64,000 nucleotides of DNA from contig NW_026645884.1 in assembly GCF_949987535.1 (NCBI RefSeq), forward strand, positions 248,001 to 312,000, given 5' to 3'. Made by a program: the position numbers and the translations under genes. The DNA comes from Balaenoptera acutorostrata. Lineage: Eukaryota > Chordata > Mammalia > Artiodactyla > Balaenopteridae. Of this stretch, positions 53,108-64,000 are shown in pieces (positions within the stretch are counted from its first letter, which is position 1; the number at the start of each line of letters is the position of its first letter). The notes under the pieces were generated by a model. It saw nothing but the letters and a program-made list of their open reading frames with translations. It was not told where the DNA came from and ran no database searches.

Positions 53108-56100
53108 GACCATGTCATCACAATTCTCCATGGCCCGTGTCATCACAATGCTCCAGAATTATTTTCATCAAAATGTTCCGTGACCGTGTCATCACAATGC
53201 TACATGACCCTGATTATCACAGTTCTCTATGACCTTTGTCATCACAATGCTCTGTGTCGCTTTTCATCACAATTTTCAATGACCACTTTAATCACTATGC
53301 TCGCTGAACATTTTCATCACATTTCTCTATTGTCATTACAATTCCCCATGTCCCCTTTCTTCACAATGCTCCATGATGCCTGTCATCACAATGCTCCATG
53401 GCTTTTGTTATCACAATGCTCCAGGACCAGTTTCATCACAATACTCCATCCCCTATGTCATAACCTTGCACAATGAAATCTTTCATTACAATGCTCCATG
53501 ACACTTGTCATCACAATGCTCCATGGCCCTTGTCATCACAATGCTCCAGATTGCTTGTAATCACAAAGTTCCATGACCGTGTCATCACAATGCACCATGG
53601 CCCTTGTCATCACAATGCTCCAGAATTCTTGTCATCACAATGTTCCATGACCGTGTCATCACAATGCTCCATAATTCTTGTCATCATAATGTTCCATGAC
53701 TGTGTCATCACAATGCTACATGACCCTGGTCATCACAGTTCTCCATGACCTTTGTCATCACAATGCTCTATATAGTTTTTCATGACAATTCTAAATGACC
53801 ACTTTAATCACTTTGCTTGCTGACCATTTTCATCACATTTCTCTATTGTCATTACAATTCCCCATGACCCATTTCTTCACAATGCTCCATGATGCCTGTC
53901 ATCACAATGCTCAATGGTTTTTGTTATCACAATGCTCCAGGACCAGTTTCATCACAATACTCCATCCCCCTTGTCATCACGGTGCACAATGAAAAGTTTC
54001 ATTACCATGCTCCATGACACATGTCATCACAATGCTCCAGAATTCGTATCATCACAATGTTCCATGACCATGTCATCACAATTCTCCATGGCCCTTGTCA
54101 TCACAATGCGCCAGAATTCTTGTCATCACAATGTTCCATGACCGTGTCATCACAATGCTCCATGGCCCTTGTCATCACAATGCTCCAAAATTCTTGTCAT
54201 CACAATGTTCCATGACCGTGTCATCACAATGCTCCTTGGCCCTTGTCATCACAATGCTTCAGAATTCTTGTCATTACAATGTTCCATGACCGTGTCATCA
54301 CAATGCTCCATGGCCCTTGTCATCACAATGCTCCAGAATTCTTGTCATCACAATGTTCGATGACCATGTCATCACAATGCTCCATGGCCCTTGTCATCAC
54401 AATGCTCCAGAATTCTTGTCATCACATTGTTCCATGACCGTGTCATCACAATGCTCCATGGCCCTTGTCATCACAATGCTCCAGAATTCTTGTCATCACA
54501 ATGTTCCATGACCGTGTCATCACAATGCTCCACAATTCTTGTCATCACAATGTTCCATGACCGTGTCATCACAATGCTCCATGGCCCTTGTCATCACAAT
54601 GCTCCAGAATTCTTGTCATCACAATGTTCCATGACCGTGTCATCACAATGCTCCATGGCCCTTGTCATCACAATGCTCCAGAATTCATGTCATCACAATG
54701 TTCCATGACCGTGTCATCACAATGCTCCAGAATACTTATCATCACAATATTCCATGACCGTGTCATCACATTGCTCCAGAATTCTTGTCATCACAATGCT
54801 CCAGAATTTTTGTCATCACAATATTCCATGACCGTGTCATCACAATGCTCCATGACCCTGGTCATCACAATGCTCCAGATTGCTTGTCATCACAAAGTTC
54901 CATGACCGTGTTATCACAATGCACCATGGCCCTTGTCATCACAATGCTCCAGAATTCTTGTCATCACAATGTTCGATGACCATGTCATCACAATGCTCCA
55001 TGGCCCTTGTCATCACAATGCTCCAGAATTCTTGTCATCACATTGTTCCATGACCGTGTCATCACAATGCTCTATGGCCCTTGTCATCACAATGCTCCAG
55101 AATTCTTGTCATCACAATGTTCCATGACCGTGTCATCATAATGCTCCATGGCCCTTGTCATCACAATGCTCCAGAATTCTTTTCATCACAATGTTCCATG
55201 ACCGTGTCATCACAATGCTCCAGAATATTTGTCATCACAATATTCCATGACCGTGTCATCACAATGCTCCAGAATTCTTGTCATCACAATGTTCAATGAT
55301 CGTGTCATCACAATGCTCCAGAATTCTTGTCATCACAATGTTCCATGACCGTGTCATCACAATGCTCCATGGTCCTTGTCATCACAATGCTCCATAATTC
55401 TTGTCATCACAATGTTCCATGACGGTGTCATCACAATGCTCCAGAATTCTTGTCATCACAATGCTCAAGAATTCTTGTCATCACAATGTTCCATGACCGT
55501 GTCATCACAATGCTCCATAATTCTTGTCATCACAATGTTCCATGACCATGTCATCACAATGCTCCATAATTCTTGTCATCACAATGTTCCATAACCATGT
55601 CATCACAATGCTCCATAATTCTTGTCATCACAATGTTCCATGACGGTGTCATCACAATGCTCCATGGTCCTTGTCATCACAATGCTCCAGAATTCTTGTC
55701 ATCACAATGTTCCATGACCGTTTCATCACAATGCTCCATAATTCTTGTCATCACAATGTTCCATGACCGTGTCATCACAATGCTACATGACCCTGGTCAT
55801 CACAGTTCTCCATGACCTTTGTCATCACAATGCTCTGTATAGTTTTTCATGACAATTCTAAATGACCACTTTAATCACTTTGCTTGCTGACCATTTTCAT
55901 CACATTTCTCTATTGTCATTACAATTCCCCATGACCCATTTCTTCACAATGCTCCATGATGCCTGTCATCACAATGCTCAATGGTTTTTTTTATCACAAT
56001 GCTCCAGGACCAGTTTCATCACAATACTCCATCCCCCTTGTCATCACGGTGCACAATGAAAAGTTTCATTACCATGCTCCATTACACATGTCATCACAAT

Positions 56101-56690
56101 GCTCCAGAATTCTTATCATCACAATGTTCCATGACCATGTCATCACAATTCTCCATGGCCCTTGTCATCACAATGCGCCAGAATTCTTGTCATCACAATG
56201 TTCCATGACCGTGTCATCACAATGCTCCATAATTCTTGTCATCACAATGTTCCATAACCATGTCATCACAATGCTCCATAATTCTTGTCATCACAATGTT
56301 CCATGACGGTGTCATCACAATGCTCCATGGCCCTTGTCATCACAATGCTCCAGAATTCTTGTCATCACAATGTTCCATGACCGTGTCATCACAATGCTCC
56401 TTGGCCCTTGTCATCACAATGCTTCAGATTTCTTGTCATTACAATGTTCCATGACCGTGTCATCACAATGCTCCATGGCCCTTGTCATCACAATGCTCCA
56501 GAATTCTTGTCATCACAATGTTCGATGACCATGTCATCACAATGCTCCATGGCCCTTGTCATCACAATGCTCCAGAATTCTTGTCATCACATTGTTCCAT
56601 GACCGTGTCATCACAATGCTCCATGGCCCTTGTCATCACAATGCTCCAGAATTCTTGTCATCACAATGTTCCATGACCGTGTCATCACAA
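52950..56690 (+). repeat. 3,739-bp tandem repeat, copy 1 (B cores 12 to 14)
   Basis: Landmarks at 52965, 53063, 53473, 53795, 53914, 54021 and 54095 recur 3,739 bp later. Cores start at about 53199, 53715 and 55782. Core 12 has A-type features. Relative to copy 2 this copy has 296 extra bases (four trimers) in the 54.2-54.5 kb spacer. It overlaps the right end of the 4,305-bp repeat by about 150 bp. Its limits are approximate. Confidence 0.85.
53199..53516 (+). repeat. A-like core inside region B (core 12)
   Basis: Reads GCTCTGTGTCGCTTTTCATC and CACTATGCTCGCTGAACATT, as A cores do, where neighbouring B cores read TATATAGTTTTTCATGAC and CACTTTGCTTGCTGACC. It is still short like a B core and ends ATGTCATAACCTTGCAC, with TTGCAC instead of GTGCAC at 53466. 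It is either an ancestral intermediate or a product of exchange between the A and B families. Confidence 0.8.
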
Positions 56691-59600
56691 TGCTCCATAA
56701 TTCTTGTCATCACAATGTTCCATGACCGTGTCATCACAATGCTACAGAATTCTTGTCATCACAATATTCCATGACCGTGTCATCACAATGCTCCAGAATT
56801 CTTGTCATCACAATGCTCCAGAATTCTTGTCATCACAATGTTCCATGACCATGTCATCACAATTCTCCATGGCCCGTGTCATCACAATGCTCCAGAATTA
56901 TTTTCATCAAAATGTTCCGTGACTGTGTCATCACAATGCTACATGACCCTGATTATCACAGTTCTCCATGACCTTTGTCATCACAATGCTTTGTGTCGCT
57001 TTTCATCACATTTTTCAATGACCACTTTAATCACTATGCTCGCTGAACATTTTCATCACATTTCTCTATTGTCATTAAAATTCCCCATGTCCCCTTTCTT
57101 CACAATGCTCCATGATGCCTGTCATCACAATGCTCCATGGCTTTTGTTATCACAATGCTAAAGGACCAGTTTCATCACAATACTCCATCCCCTATGTCAT
57201 AACCTTGCACAATGAAATCTTTCATTACAATGCTCTATGACACTTGTCATCACAATGCTCCATGGCCCTTGTCATCACAATGCTCCAGATTGCTTGTAAT
57301 CACAAAGTTCCATGACCGTGTCATCAAAATGCACCAGGGCCCTTGTCATGACAATGCTCCAGAATTCTTGTCATCACAATGTTCCATGACCGTGTCATCA
57401 CAATGCTCCATAATTCTTGTCATCACAATGTTCCATGACCGTGTCATCACAATGCTACATGACCCTGGTCATCACAGTTCTCCATGACCTTTGTCATCAC
57501 AATGCTCTATATAGTTTTTCATGACAATTCTAAATGACCACTTTAATCACTTTGCTTGCTGACCATTTTCATCACATTTCTCTATTGTCATTACAATTCC
57601 CCATGACCCATTTCTTCACAATGCTCCATGATGCCTGTCATCACAATGCTCAATGGTTTTTGTTATCACAATGCTCCAGGACCAGTTTCATCACAATACT
57701 CCATCCCCCTTGTCATCACGGTGCACAATGAAAAGTTTCATTACCATGCTCCATGACACATGTCATCACAATGCTCCAGAATTCGTATCATCACAATTTT
57801 CCATGACCATGTCATCACAATTCTCCATGGCCCTTGTCATCACAATGCGCCAGAATTCTTGTCATCACAATGTTCCATGACCGTGTCATCACAATGCTCC
57901 ATGGCCCTTGTCATCACAATGCTCCAGAATTCTTGTCATCACAATGTTCCATGACCGTGTCATCACAATGCTCCACAATTCTTGTCATCACAATGTTCCA
58001 TGACCGTGTCATCACAATGCTCCATGGCCCTTGTCATCACAATGCTCCAGAATTCTTGTCATCACAATGTTCCATGACCGTGTCATCACAATGCTCCATG
58101 GCCCTTGTCATCACAATGCTCCAGAATTCATGTCATCACAATGTTCCATGACCGTGTCATCACAATGCTCCAGAATACTTGTCATCACAATATTCCATGA
58201 CCGTGTCATCACATTGCTCCAGAATTCTTGTCATCACAATGCTCCAGAATTTTTGTCATCACTATATTCCATGACCGTGTCATCACAATGCTCCATGACC
58301 CTGGTCATCACAATGCTCCAGATTGCTTGTCATCACAAAGTTCCATGACCGTGTTATCACAATGCACCATGACCCTTGTCATCACAATGCTCCAGAATTC
58401 TTGTCATCACAATGTTCGATGACCATTTCATCACAATGCTCCATGGCCCTTGTCATCACAATGCTCCAGAATTCTTGTCATCACATTGTTCCATGACCGT
58501 GTCATCACAATGCTCTATGGCCCTTGTCATCACAATGCTCCAGAATTCTTGTCATCACAATGTTCCATGACCGTGTCATCATAATGCTCCATGGCCCTTG
58601 TCATCACAATGCTCCAGAATTCTTTTCATCACAATGTTCCATGACCGTGTCATCACAATGCTCCAGAATATTTGTCATCACAATATTCCATGACCGTGTC
58701 ATCACAATGCTCCAGAATTCTTGTCATCACAATATTCAATGATCGTGTCATCACAATGCTCCATAATTCTTGTCATCACAATGTTCCATGACCGTGTCAT
58801 CACAATGCTACATGACCCTGGTCATCACAGTTCTCCATGACCTTTGCCATCACAATGCTCTATATATTTTTTCATGACAATTCTAAATGACCACTTTAAT
58901 CACTTTGCTTGCTGACCATTTTCATCACATTTCTCTATTGTCATTACAATTCCCCATGACCCCTTTCTTCACAATGCTCCATGATGCCTGTCATCACAAT
59001 GCTCAATGGCTTTTGTTATCACAATGCTCCAGGACCAGTTTCATCACAATACTCCATCCCGCTTGTCATCACGGTGCACAATGAAACCTCTCATTACAAT
59101 GCTCCATGACACTTGTCATCACAATGCTCCATGGCCCTTGTCATCACAATGCTCCAGAATTCTTCTCATCACCATGTTCCATGACCATGTCATCACAATT
59201 CTACATGGCCCTTTTCATCACAATGCTCCAGATTGCTTGTCATCACAAAGTTCCATGACCGTGTCATCACAATTCACCATGGCCCTTGTCATCACAATTC
59301 TCCAGAATTCTTGTCATCACAATGTTCCATGACCGTGTCATCACAATGCTCCATGGTCCTTGTCATCACAATGCTCCATAATTCTTGTCATCACAATGTT
59401 CCATGACGGTGTCATCACAATGCTCCAGAATTCTTGTCATCACAATGCTCAAGAATTCTTGTCATCACAATGTTCCATGACCGTGTCATCACAATGCTCC
59501 ATAATTCTTGTCATCACAATGTTCCATGACCATGTCATCACAATGCTCCATAATTCTTGTCATCACAATGTTCCATAACCATGTCATCACAATGCTCCAT

Positions 59601-60134
59601 AATTCTTGTCATCACAATGTTCCATGACGGTGTCATCACAATGCTCCATGGTCCTTGTCATCACAATGCTCCAGAATTCTTGTCATCACAATGTTCCATG
59701 ACCGTTTCATCACAATGCTCCATAATTCTTGTCATCACAATGTTCCATGACCGTGTCATCACAATGCTACATGACCCTGGTCATCACAGTTCTCCATGAC
59801 CTTTGTCATCACAATGCTCTGTATAGTTTTTCATGACAATTCTAAATGACCACTTTAATCACTTTGCTTGCTGACCATTTTCATCACATTTCTCTATTGT
59901 CATTACAATTCCCCATGACCCATTTCTTCACAATGCTCCATGATGCCTGTCATCACAATGCTCAATGGTTTTTTTTATCACAATGCTCCAGGACGAGTTT
60001 CATCACAATACTCCATCCCCCTTGTCATCACGGTGCACAATGAAAAGTTTCATTACCATGCTCCATGACACATGTTATCACAATGCTCCAGAATTCTTAT
60101 CATCACAATGTTCCATGACCATGTCATCACAATT
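56691..60134 (+). repeat. 3,739-bp tandem repeat, copy 2 (B cores 15 to 18), rearranged
   Basis: The offset from copy 1 is 3,739 at first, then 3,443 after loss of four trimers, then 3,984 from about 59.34 kb. The last step is a gain of 541 bp at about 58.76-59.34 kb that adds a whole extra core (core 17, about 58807-59124). Other cores start at about 56938, 57454 and 59766. Core 15 carries further changes, including CAATGCTAAAGGACC near 57155 and CATTAAAATTCCCC near 57073. Confidence 0.82.
56938..57255 (+). repeat. A-like core inside region B (core 15)
   Basis: Partner of core 12 at an offset of 3,739, sharing TTGCAC (57205) and the ATGTCATAACC variant. It has its own later changes (CTTTGTGTCGC near 56989, CACATTTTTCAATG near 57007). 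Confidence 0.8.
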
Positions 60135-61740
60135 CTCCATGGCCCTTGTCATCACAATGCGCCAGAATTCTTGTCATCACAATGTTCCATGACCGTGTCA
60201 TCACAATGCTCCATAATTATTGTCATCACAATGTTCCATAACCATGTCATCACAATGCTCCATAATTCTTGTCATCACAATGTTCAATGATCGTGTCATC
60301 ACAATGCTCCATAATTCTTGTCATCACAATGTTCCATGACCGTGTCATCACAATGCTACATGACCCTGGTCATCACAGTTCTCCATGACCTTTGCCATCA
60401 CAATGCTCTATATATTTTTTCATGACAATTCTAAATGACCACTTTAATCACTTTGCTTGCTGACCATTTTCATCACATTTCTCTATTGTCATTACAATTC
60501 CCCATGACCCCTTTCTTCACAATGCTCCATGATGCCTGTCATCACAATGCTCAATGGCTTTTGTTATCACAATGCTCCAGGACCAGTTTCATCACAATAC
60601 TCCATCCCGCTTGTCATCACGGTGCACAATGAAACCTCTCATTACAATGCTCCATGACACTTGTCATCACAATGCTCCATGGCCCTTGTCATCACAATGC
60701 TCCAGAATTCTTCTCATCACCATGTTCCATGACCATGTCATCACAATTCTACATGGCCCTTTTCATCACAATGCTCCAGATTGCTTGTCATCACAAAGTT
60801 CCATGACCGTGTCATCACAATGCACCATGGCCCTTGTCATCACAATTCTCCAGAATTCTTGTCATCACAATGTTCCATGACCGTGTCATCACAATGCTCC
60901 ATGGTCCTTGTCATCACAATGCTCCATAATTCTTGTCATCACAATGTTCCATGACGGTGTCATCACAATGCTCCAGAATTCTTGTCATCACAATGCTCAA
61001 GAATTCTTGTCATCACAATGTTCCATGACCGTGTCATCACAATGCTCCATAATTCTTGTCATCACAATGTTCCATGACCATGTCATCACAATGCTCCATA
61101 ATTCTTGTCATCACAATGTTCCATAACCATGTCATCACAATGCTCCATAATTCTTGTCATCACAATGTTCCATGACGGTGTCATCACAATGCTCCATGGT
61201 CCTTGTCATCACAATGCTCCAGAATTCTTGTCATCACAATGTTCCATGACCGTTTCATCACAATGCTCCATAATTCTTGTCATCACAATGTTCCATGACC
61301 GTGTCATCACAATGCTACATGACCCTGGTCATCACAGTTCTCCATGACCTTTGTCATCACAATGCTCTGTATAGTTTTTCATGACAATTCTAAATGACCA
61401 CTTTAATCACTTTGCTTGCTGACCATTTTCATCACATTTCTCTATTGTCATTACAATTCCCCATGACCCATTTCTTCACAATGCTCCATGATGCCTGTCA
61501 TCACAATGCTCAATGGTTTTTTTTATCACAATGCTCCAGGACCAGTTTCATCACAATACTCCATCCCCCTTGTCATCACGGTGCACAATGAAAAGTTTCA
61601 TTACCATGCTCCATGACACATGTCATCACAATGCTCCAGAATTCTTATCATCACAATGTTCCATGACCATGTCATCACAATTCTCCATGGCCCTTGTCAT
61701 CACAATGCGCCAGAATTCTTGTCATCACAATGTTCCATGA
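58152..61740 (+). repeat. 3,589-bp tandem repeat, copy 1 (B cores 17 to 20)
   Basis: Landmarks at 58228, 58376, 58524, 58887, 59360, 59557, 59846, 59965 and 60072 recur 3,589 bp later. Within it, 58887 to about 60190 is itself repeated at 1,548 bp (60435 onward). Cores start at about 58807, 59766, 60355 and 61314, so one 3,589-bp copy is a 1,548-bp piece plus a 2,041-bp piece. Confidence 0.87.
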
Positions 61741-64000
61741 CCGTGTCATCACAATGCTCCAGAATACTTGTCATCACAATATTCCATGACCGTGTCATCA
61801 CATTGCTCCAGAATTCTTGTCATCACAATGCTCCAGAATTTTTGTCATCACTATATTCCATGACCGTGTCATCACAATGCTCCATGACCCTGGTCATCAC
61901 AATGCTCCAGATTGCTTGTCATCACAAAGTTCCATGACCGTGTTATCACAATGCACCATGACCCTTGTCATCACAATGCTCCAGAATTCTTCTAATCACA
62001 ATGTTCGATGACCATTTCATCACAATGCTCCATGGCCCTTGTCATCACAATGCTCCAGAATTCTTGTCATCACATTGTTCCATGACCGTGTCATCACAAT
62101 GCTCTATGGCCCTTGTCATCACAATGCTCCAGAATTCTTGTCATCACAATGTTCCATGACCGTGTCATCATAATGCTCCATGGCCCTTGTCATCACAATG
62201 CTCCAGAATTCTTTTCATCACAATGTTCCATGACCGTGTCATCACAATGCTCCAGAATATTTGTCATCACAATATTCCATGACCGTGTCATCACAATGCT
62301 CCAGAATTCTTGTCATCACAATATTCAATGATCGTGTCATCACAATGCTCCATAATTCTTGTCATCACAATGTTCCATGACCGTGTCATCACAATGCTAC
62401 ATGACCCTGGTCATCACAGTTCTCCATGACCTTTGCCATCACAATGCTCTATATATTTTTTCATGACAATTCTAAATGACCACTTTAATCACTTTGCTTG
62501 CTGACCATTTTCATCACATTTCTCTATTGTCATTACAATTCCCCATGACCCCTTTCTTCACAATGCTCCATGATGCCTGTCATCACAATGCTCAATGGCT
62601 TTTGTTATCACAATGCTCCAGGACCAGTTTCATCACAATACTCCATCCCGCTTGTCATCACGGTGCACAATGAAACCTCTCATTACAATGCTCCATGACA
62701 CTTGTCATCACAATGCTCCATGGCCCTTGTCATCACAATGCTCCAGAATTCTTCTCATCACCATGTTCCATGACCATGTCATCACAATTCTACATGGCCC
62801 TTTTCATCACAATGCTCCAGATTGCTTGTCATCACAAAGTTCCATGACCGTGTCATCACAATTCACCATGGCCCTTGTCATCACAATTCTCCAGAATTCT
62901 TGTCATCACAATGTTCCATGACCGTGTCATCACAATGCTCCATGGTCCTTGTCATCACAATGCTCCATAATTCTTGTCATCACAATGTTCCATGACGGTG
63001 TCATCACAATGCTCCAGAATTCTTGTCATCACAATGCTCAAGAATTCTTGTCATCACAATGTTCCATGACCGTGTCATCACAATGCTCCATAATTCTTGT
63101 CATCACAATGTTCCATGACCATGTCATCACAATGCTCCATAATTCTTGTCATCACAATGTTCCATAACCATGTCATCACAATGCTCCATAATTCTTGTCA
63201 TCACAATGTTCCATGACGGTGTCATCACAATGCTCCATGGTCCTTGTCATCACAATGCTCCAGAATTCTTGTCATCACAATGTTCCATGACCGTTTCATC
63301 ACAATGCTCCATAATTCTTGTCATCACAATGTTCCATGACCGTGTCATCACAATGCTACATGACCCTGGTCATCACAGTTCTCCATGACCTTTGTCATCA
63401 CAATGCTCTGTATAGTTTTTCATGACAATTCTAAATGACCACTTTAATCACTTTGCTTGCTGACCATTTTCATCACATTTCTCTATTGTCATTACAATTC
63501 CCCATGACCCATTTCTTCACAATGCTCCATGATGCCTGTCATCACAATGCTCAATGGTTTTTTTTATCACAATGCTCCAGGACGAGTTTCATCACAATAC
63601 TCCATCCCCCTTGTCATCACGGTGCACAATGAAAAGTTTCATTACCATGCTCCATGACACATGTTATCACAATGCTCCAGAATTCTTATCATCACAATGT
63701 TCCATGACCATGTCATCACAATTCTCCATGGCCCTTGTCATCACAATGCGCCAGAATTCTTGTCATCACAATGTTCCATGACCGTGTCATCACAATGCTC
63801 CATAATTATTGTCATCACAATGTTCCATAACCATGTCATCACAATGCTCCATAATTCTTGTCATCACAATGTTCAATGATCGTGTCATCACAATGCTCCA
63901 TAATTCTTGTCATCACAATGTTCCATGACCGTGTCATCACAATGCTACATGACCCTGGTCATCACAGTTCTCCATGACCTTTGCCATCACAATGCTCTAT
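61741..64000 (+). repeat. 3,589-bp tandem repeat, copy 2, cut by window end (B cores 21 and 22)
   Basis: Matches 58152-60411. It shares private variants with that interval rather than with the nearer 1,548-bp copy: GGACGAGTTTCATC at 59992 and 63581, CATGTTATCAC at 60071 and 63660, and CACAATTCACCATGG near 59270 and 62859. Cores start at about 62396 and 63355. The window ends inside the next core. Confidence 0.87.

Larger units (their letters stand above)
1..64000 (+). repeat. Satellite array of 24-25 bp monomers organised as 74-bp trimers
   Basis: Apart from one SINE, the whole window is head-to-tail copies of a 24-25 bp monomer, always in the same orientation. The head is GTCATCACAATGYTCCA. 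The commonest tails are TGGCCCTT (25 bp), GAATTCTT (25 bp) and TGACCGT (24 bp), and in that mix they give a 74-bp trimer. Counting bases in the trimer consensus gives G 11, C 23, A 18, T 22, which is 46% GC with a strong excess of C over G on the plus strand. Roughly 2,500 monomers fit in the window. I do not recognise the family by name. Comparison with the common cetacean satellite or other Cetartiodactyla satellites needs a database search. The array runs off both ends of the window. Confidence 0.97.
42473..64000 (+). repeat. Region B: short-core satellite units (B type)
   Basis: Twenty-two cores of about 320 bp are separated by trimer and dimer blocks. Each starts with GCTACATGACCCTGGTCATC and has GTGCAC (or a one-base variant) about 267 bp later. 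They correspond to the left part of the A core. The remaining roughly 1.2 kb of the A core (from CTCCCATGCACTTTTCATC onward) is absent throughout. The spacer blocks use the 74-bp trimer and also a 49-bp dimer, whose second monomer has tail TAATTCTT and so has lost the EcoRI site. The region continues past the window end. Confidence 0.9.

Noticed and set aside
1..64000. Hundreds of short open reading frames of 60-152 codons on the plus strand
   Set aside because: They repeat at 74-bp steps in shifting frames, share one low-complexity peptide theme, have no splice or domain structure, and are explained by the repeat period. None is reported as a gene.
1..64000. Recurrent Cys/His pattern (CHHN, SSQCS) suggesting a zinc-binding repeat protein
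   Set aside because: The spacing does not fit a known zinc finger, and the pattern arises from translating the same 25-bp monomer in successive frames.
1..64000. CRISPR-like regular direct repeats of about 25 bp
   Set aside because: Repeats abut with no unique spacers, no cas genes are present, and the SINE shows a mammalian genome.
1..64000. Telomeric or subtelomeric TTAGGG repeats, or a second transposon family
   Set aside because: I saw no TTAGGG arrays, no terminal inverted repeats and no other interspersed element on either strand.

Overview
The window is mammalian, and most likely cetacean, non-coding satellite DNA. I see no protein-coding gene, no structural RNA gene and no prokaryotic feature in it. 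The cetacean call rests mainly on one inserted retroposon (about 38887-39211, minus strand). Its tRNA-like head starting GGGCTTCCCTGG, its GCGCAGTGGTTGAGA A-box region and its body match, from memory, the CHR-type SINEs abundant in whales and dolphins. I could not run a database search to confirm this.

Everything else is built from one short ancestral monomer of 24-25 bp, always in the same orientation: a shared head GTCATCACAATGYTCCA plus a 7-8 bp tail. Three monomers with tails TGGCCCTT, GAATTCTT and TGACCGT make a 74-bp trimer (25+25+24). Trimer blocks alternate with 'cores', in which the monomers have diverged individually but are conserved from one unit to the next. A palindromic GTGCAC occurs about once per core and is a convenient anchor.

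Region A (1 to about 42472) has fifteen units with long cores of about 1.4-1.65 kb. It holds two near-identical copies of a 20,364-bp super-repeat. The second copy starts at 20365, lacks 2,427 bp, and stops matching near 37943. Inside each copy are an older duplication at 5,712-5,714 bp and, in the first copy, a 2,501-bp tandem pair. The fourteenth unit is truncated near 38770, and the SINE lies 116 bp further on. Region B (about 42473-64000) has twenty-two short cores of about 0.32 kb, most carrying a TATATAG-like variant. It also has extra 49-bp dimers with a TAATTCTT tail. Its duplications have periods of 614, 4,305, 3,739, 3,589 and 1,548 bp. The last 3,589-bp copy runs off the window.

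The many open frames, almost all on the plus strand, are by-products of a repeat period that is not a multiple of three. What the window records is layered amplification, homogenisation and unequal exchange in a satellite array. Whether the largest near-perfect duplications are biological or assembly artefacts cannot be decided from the sequence alone.
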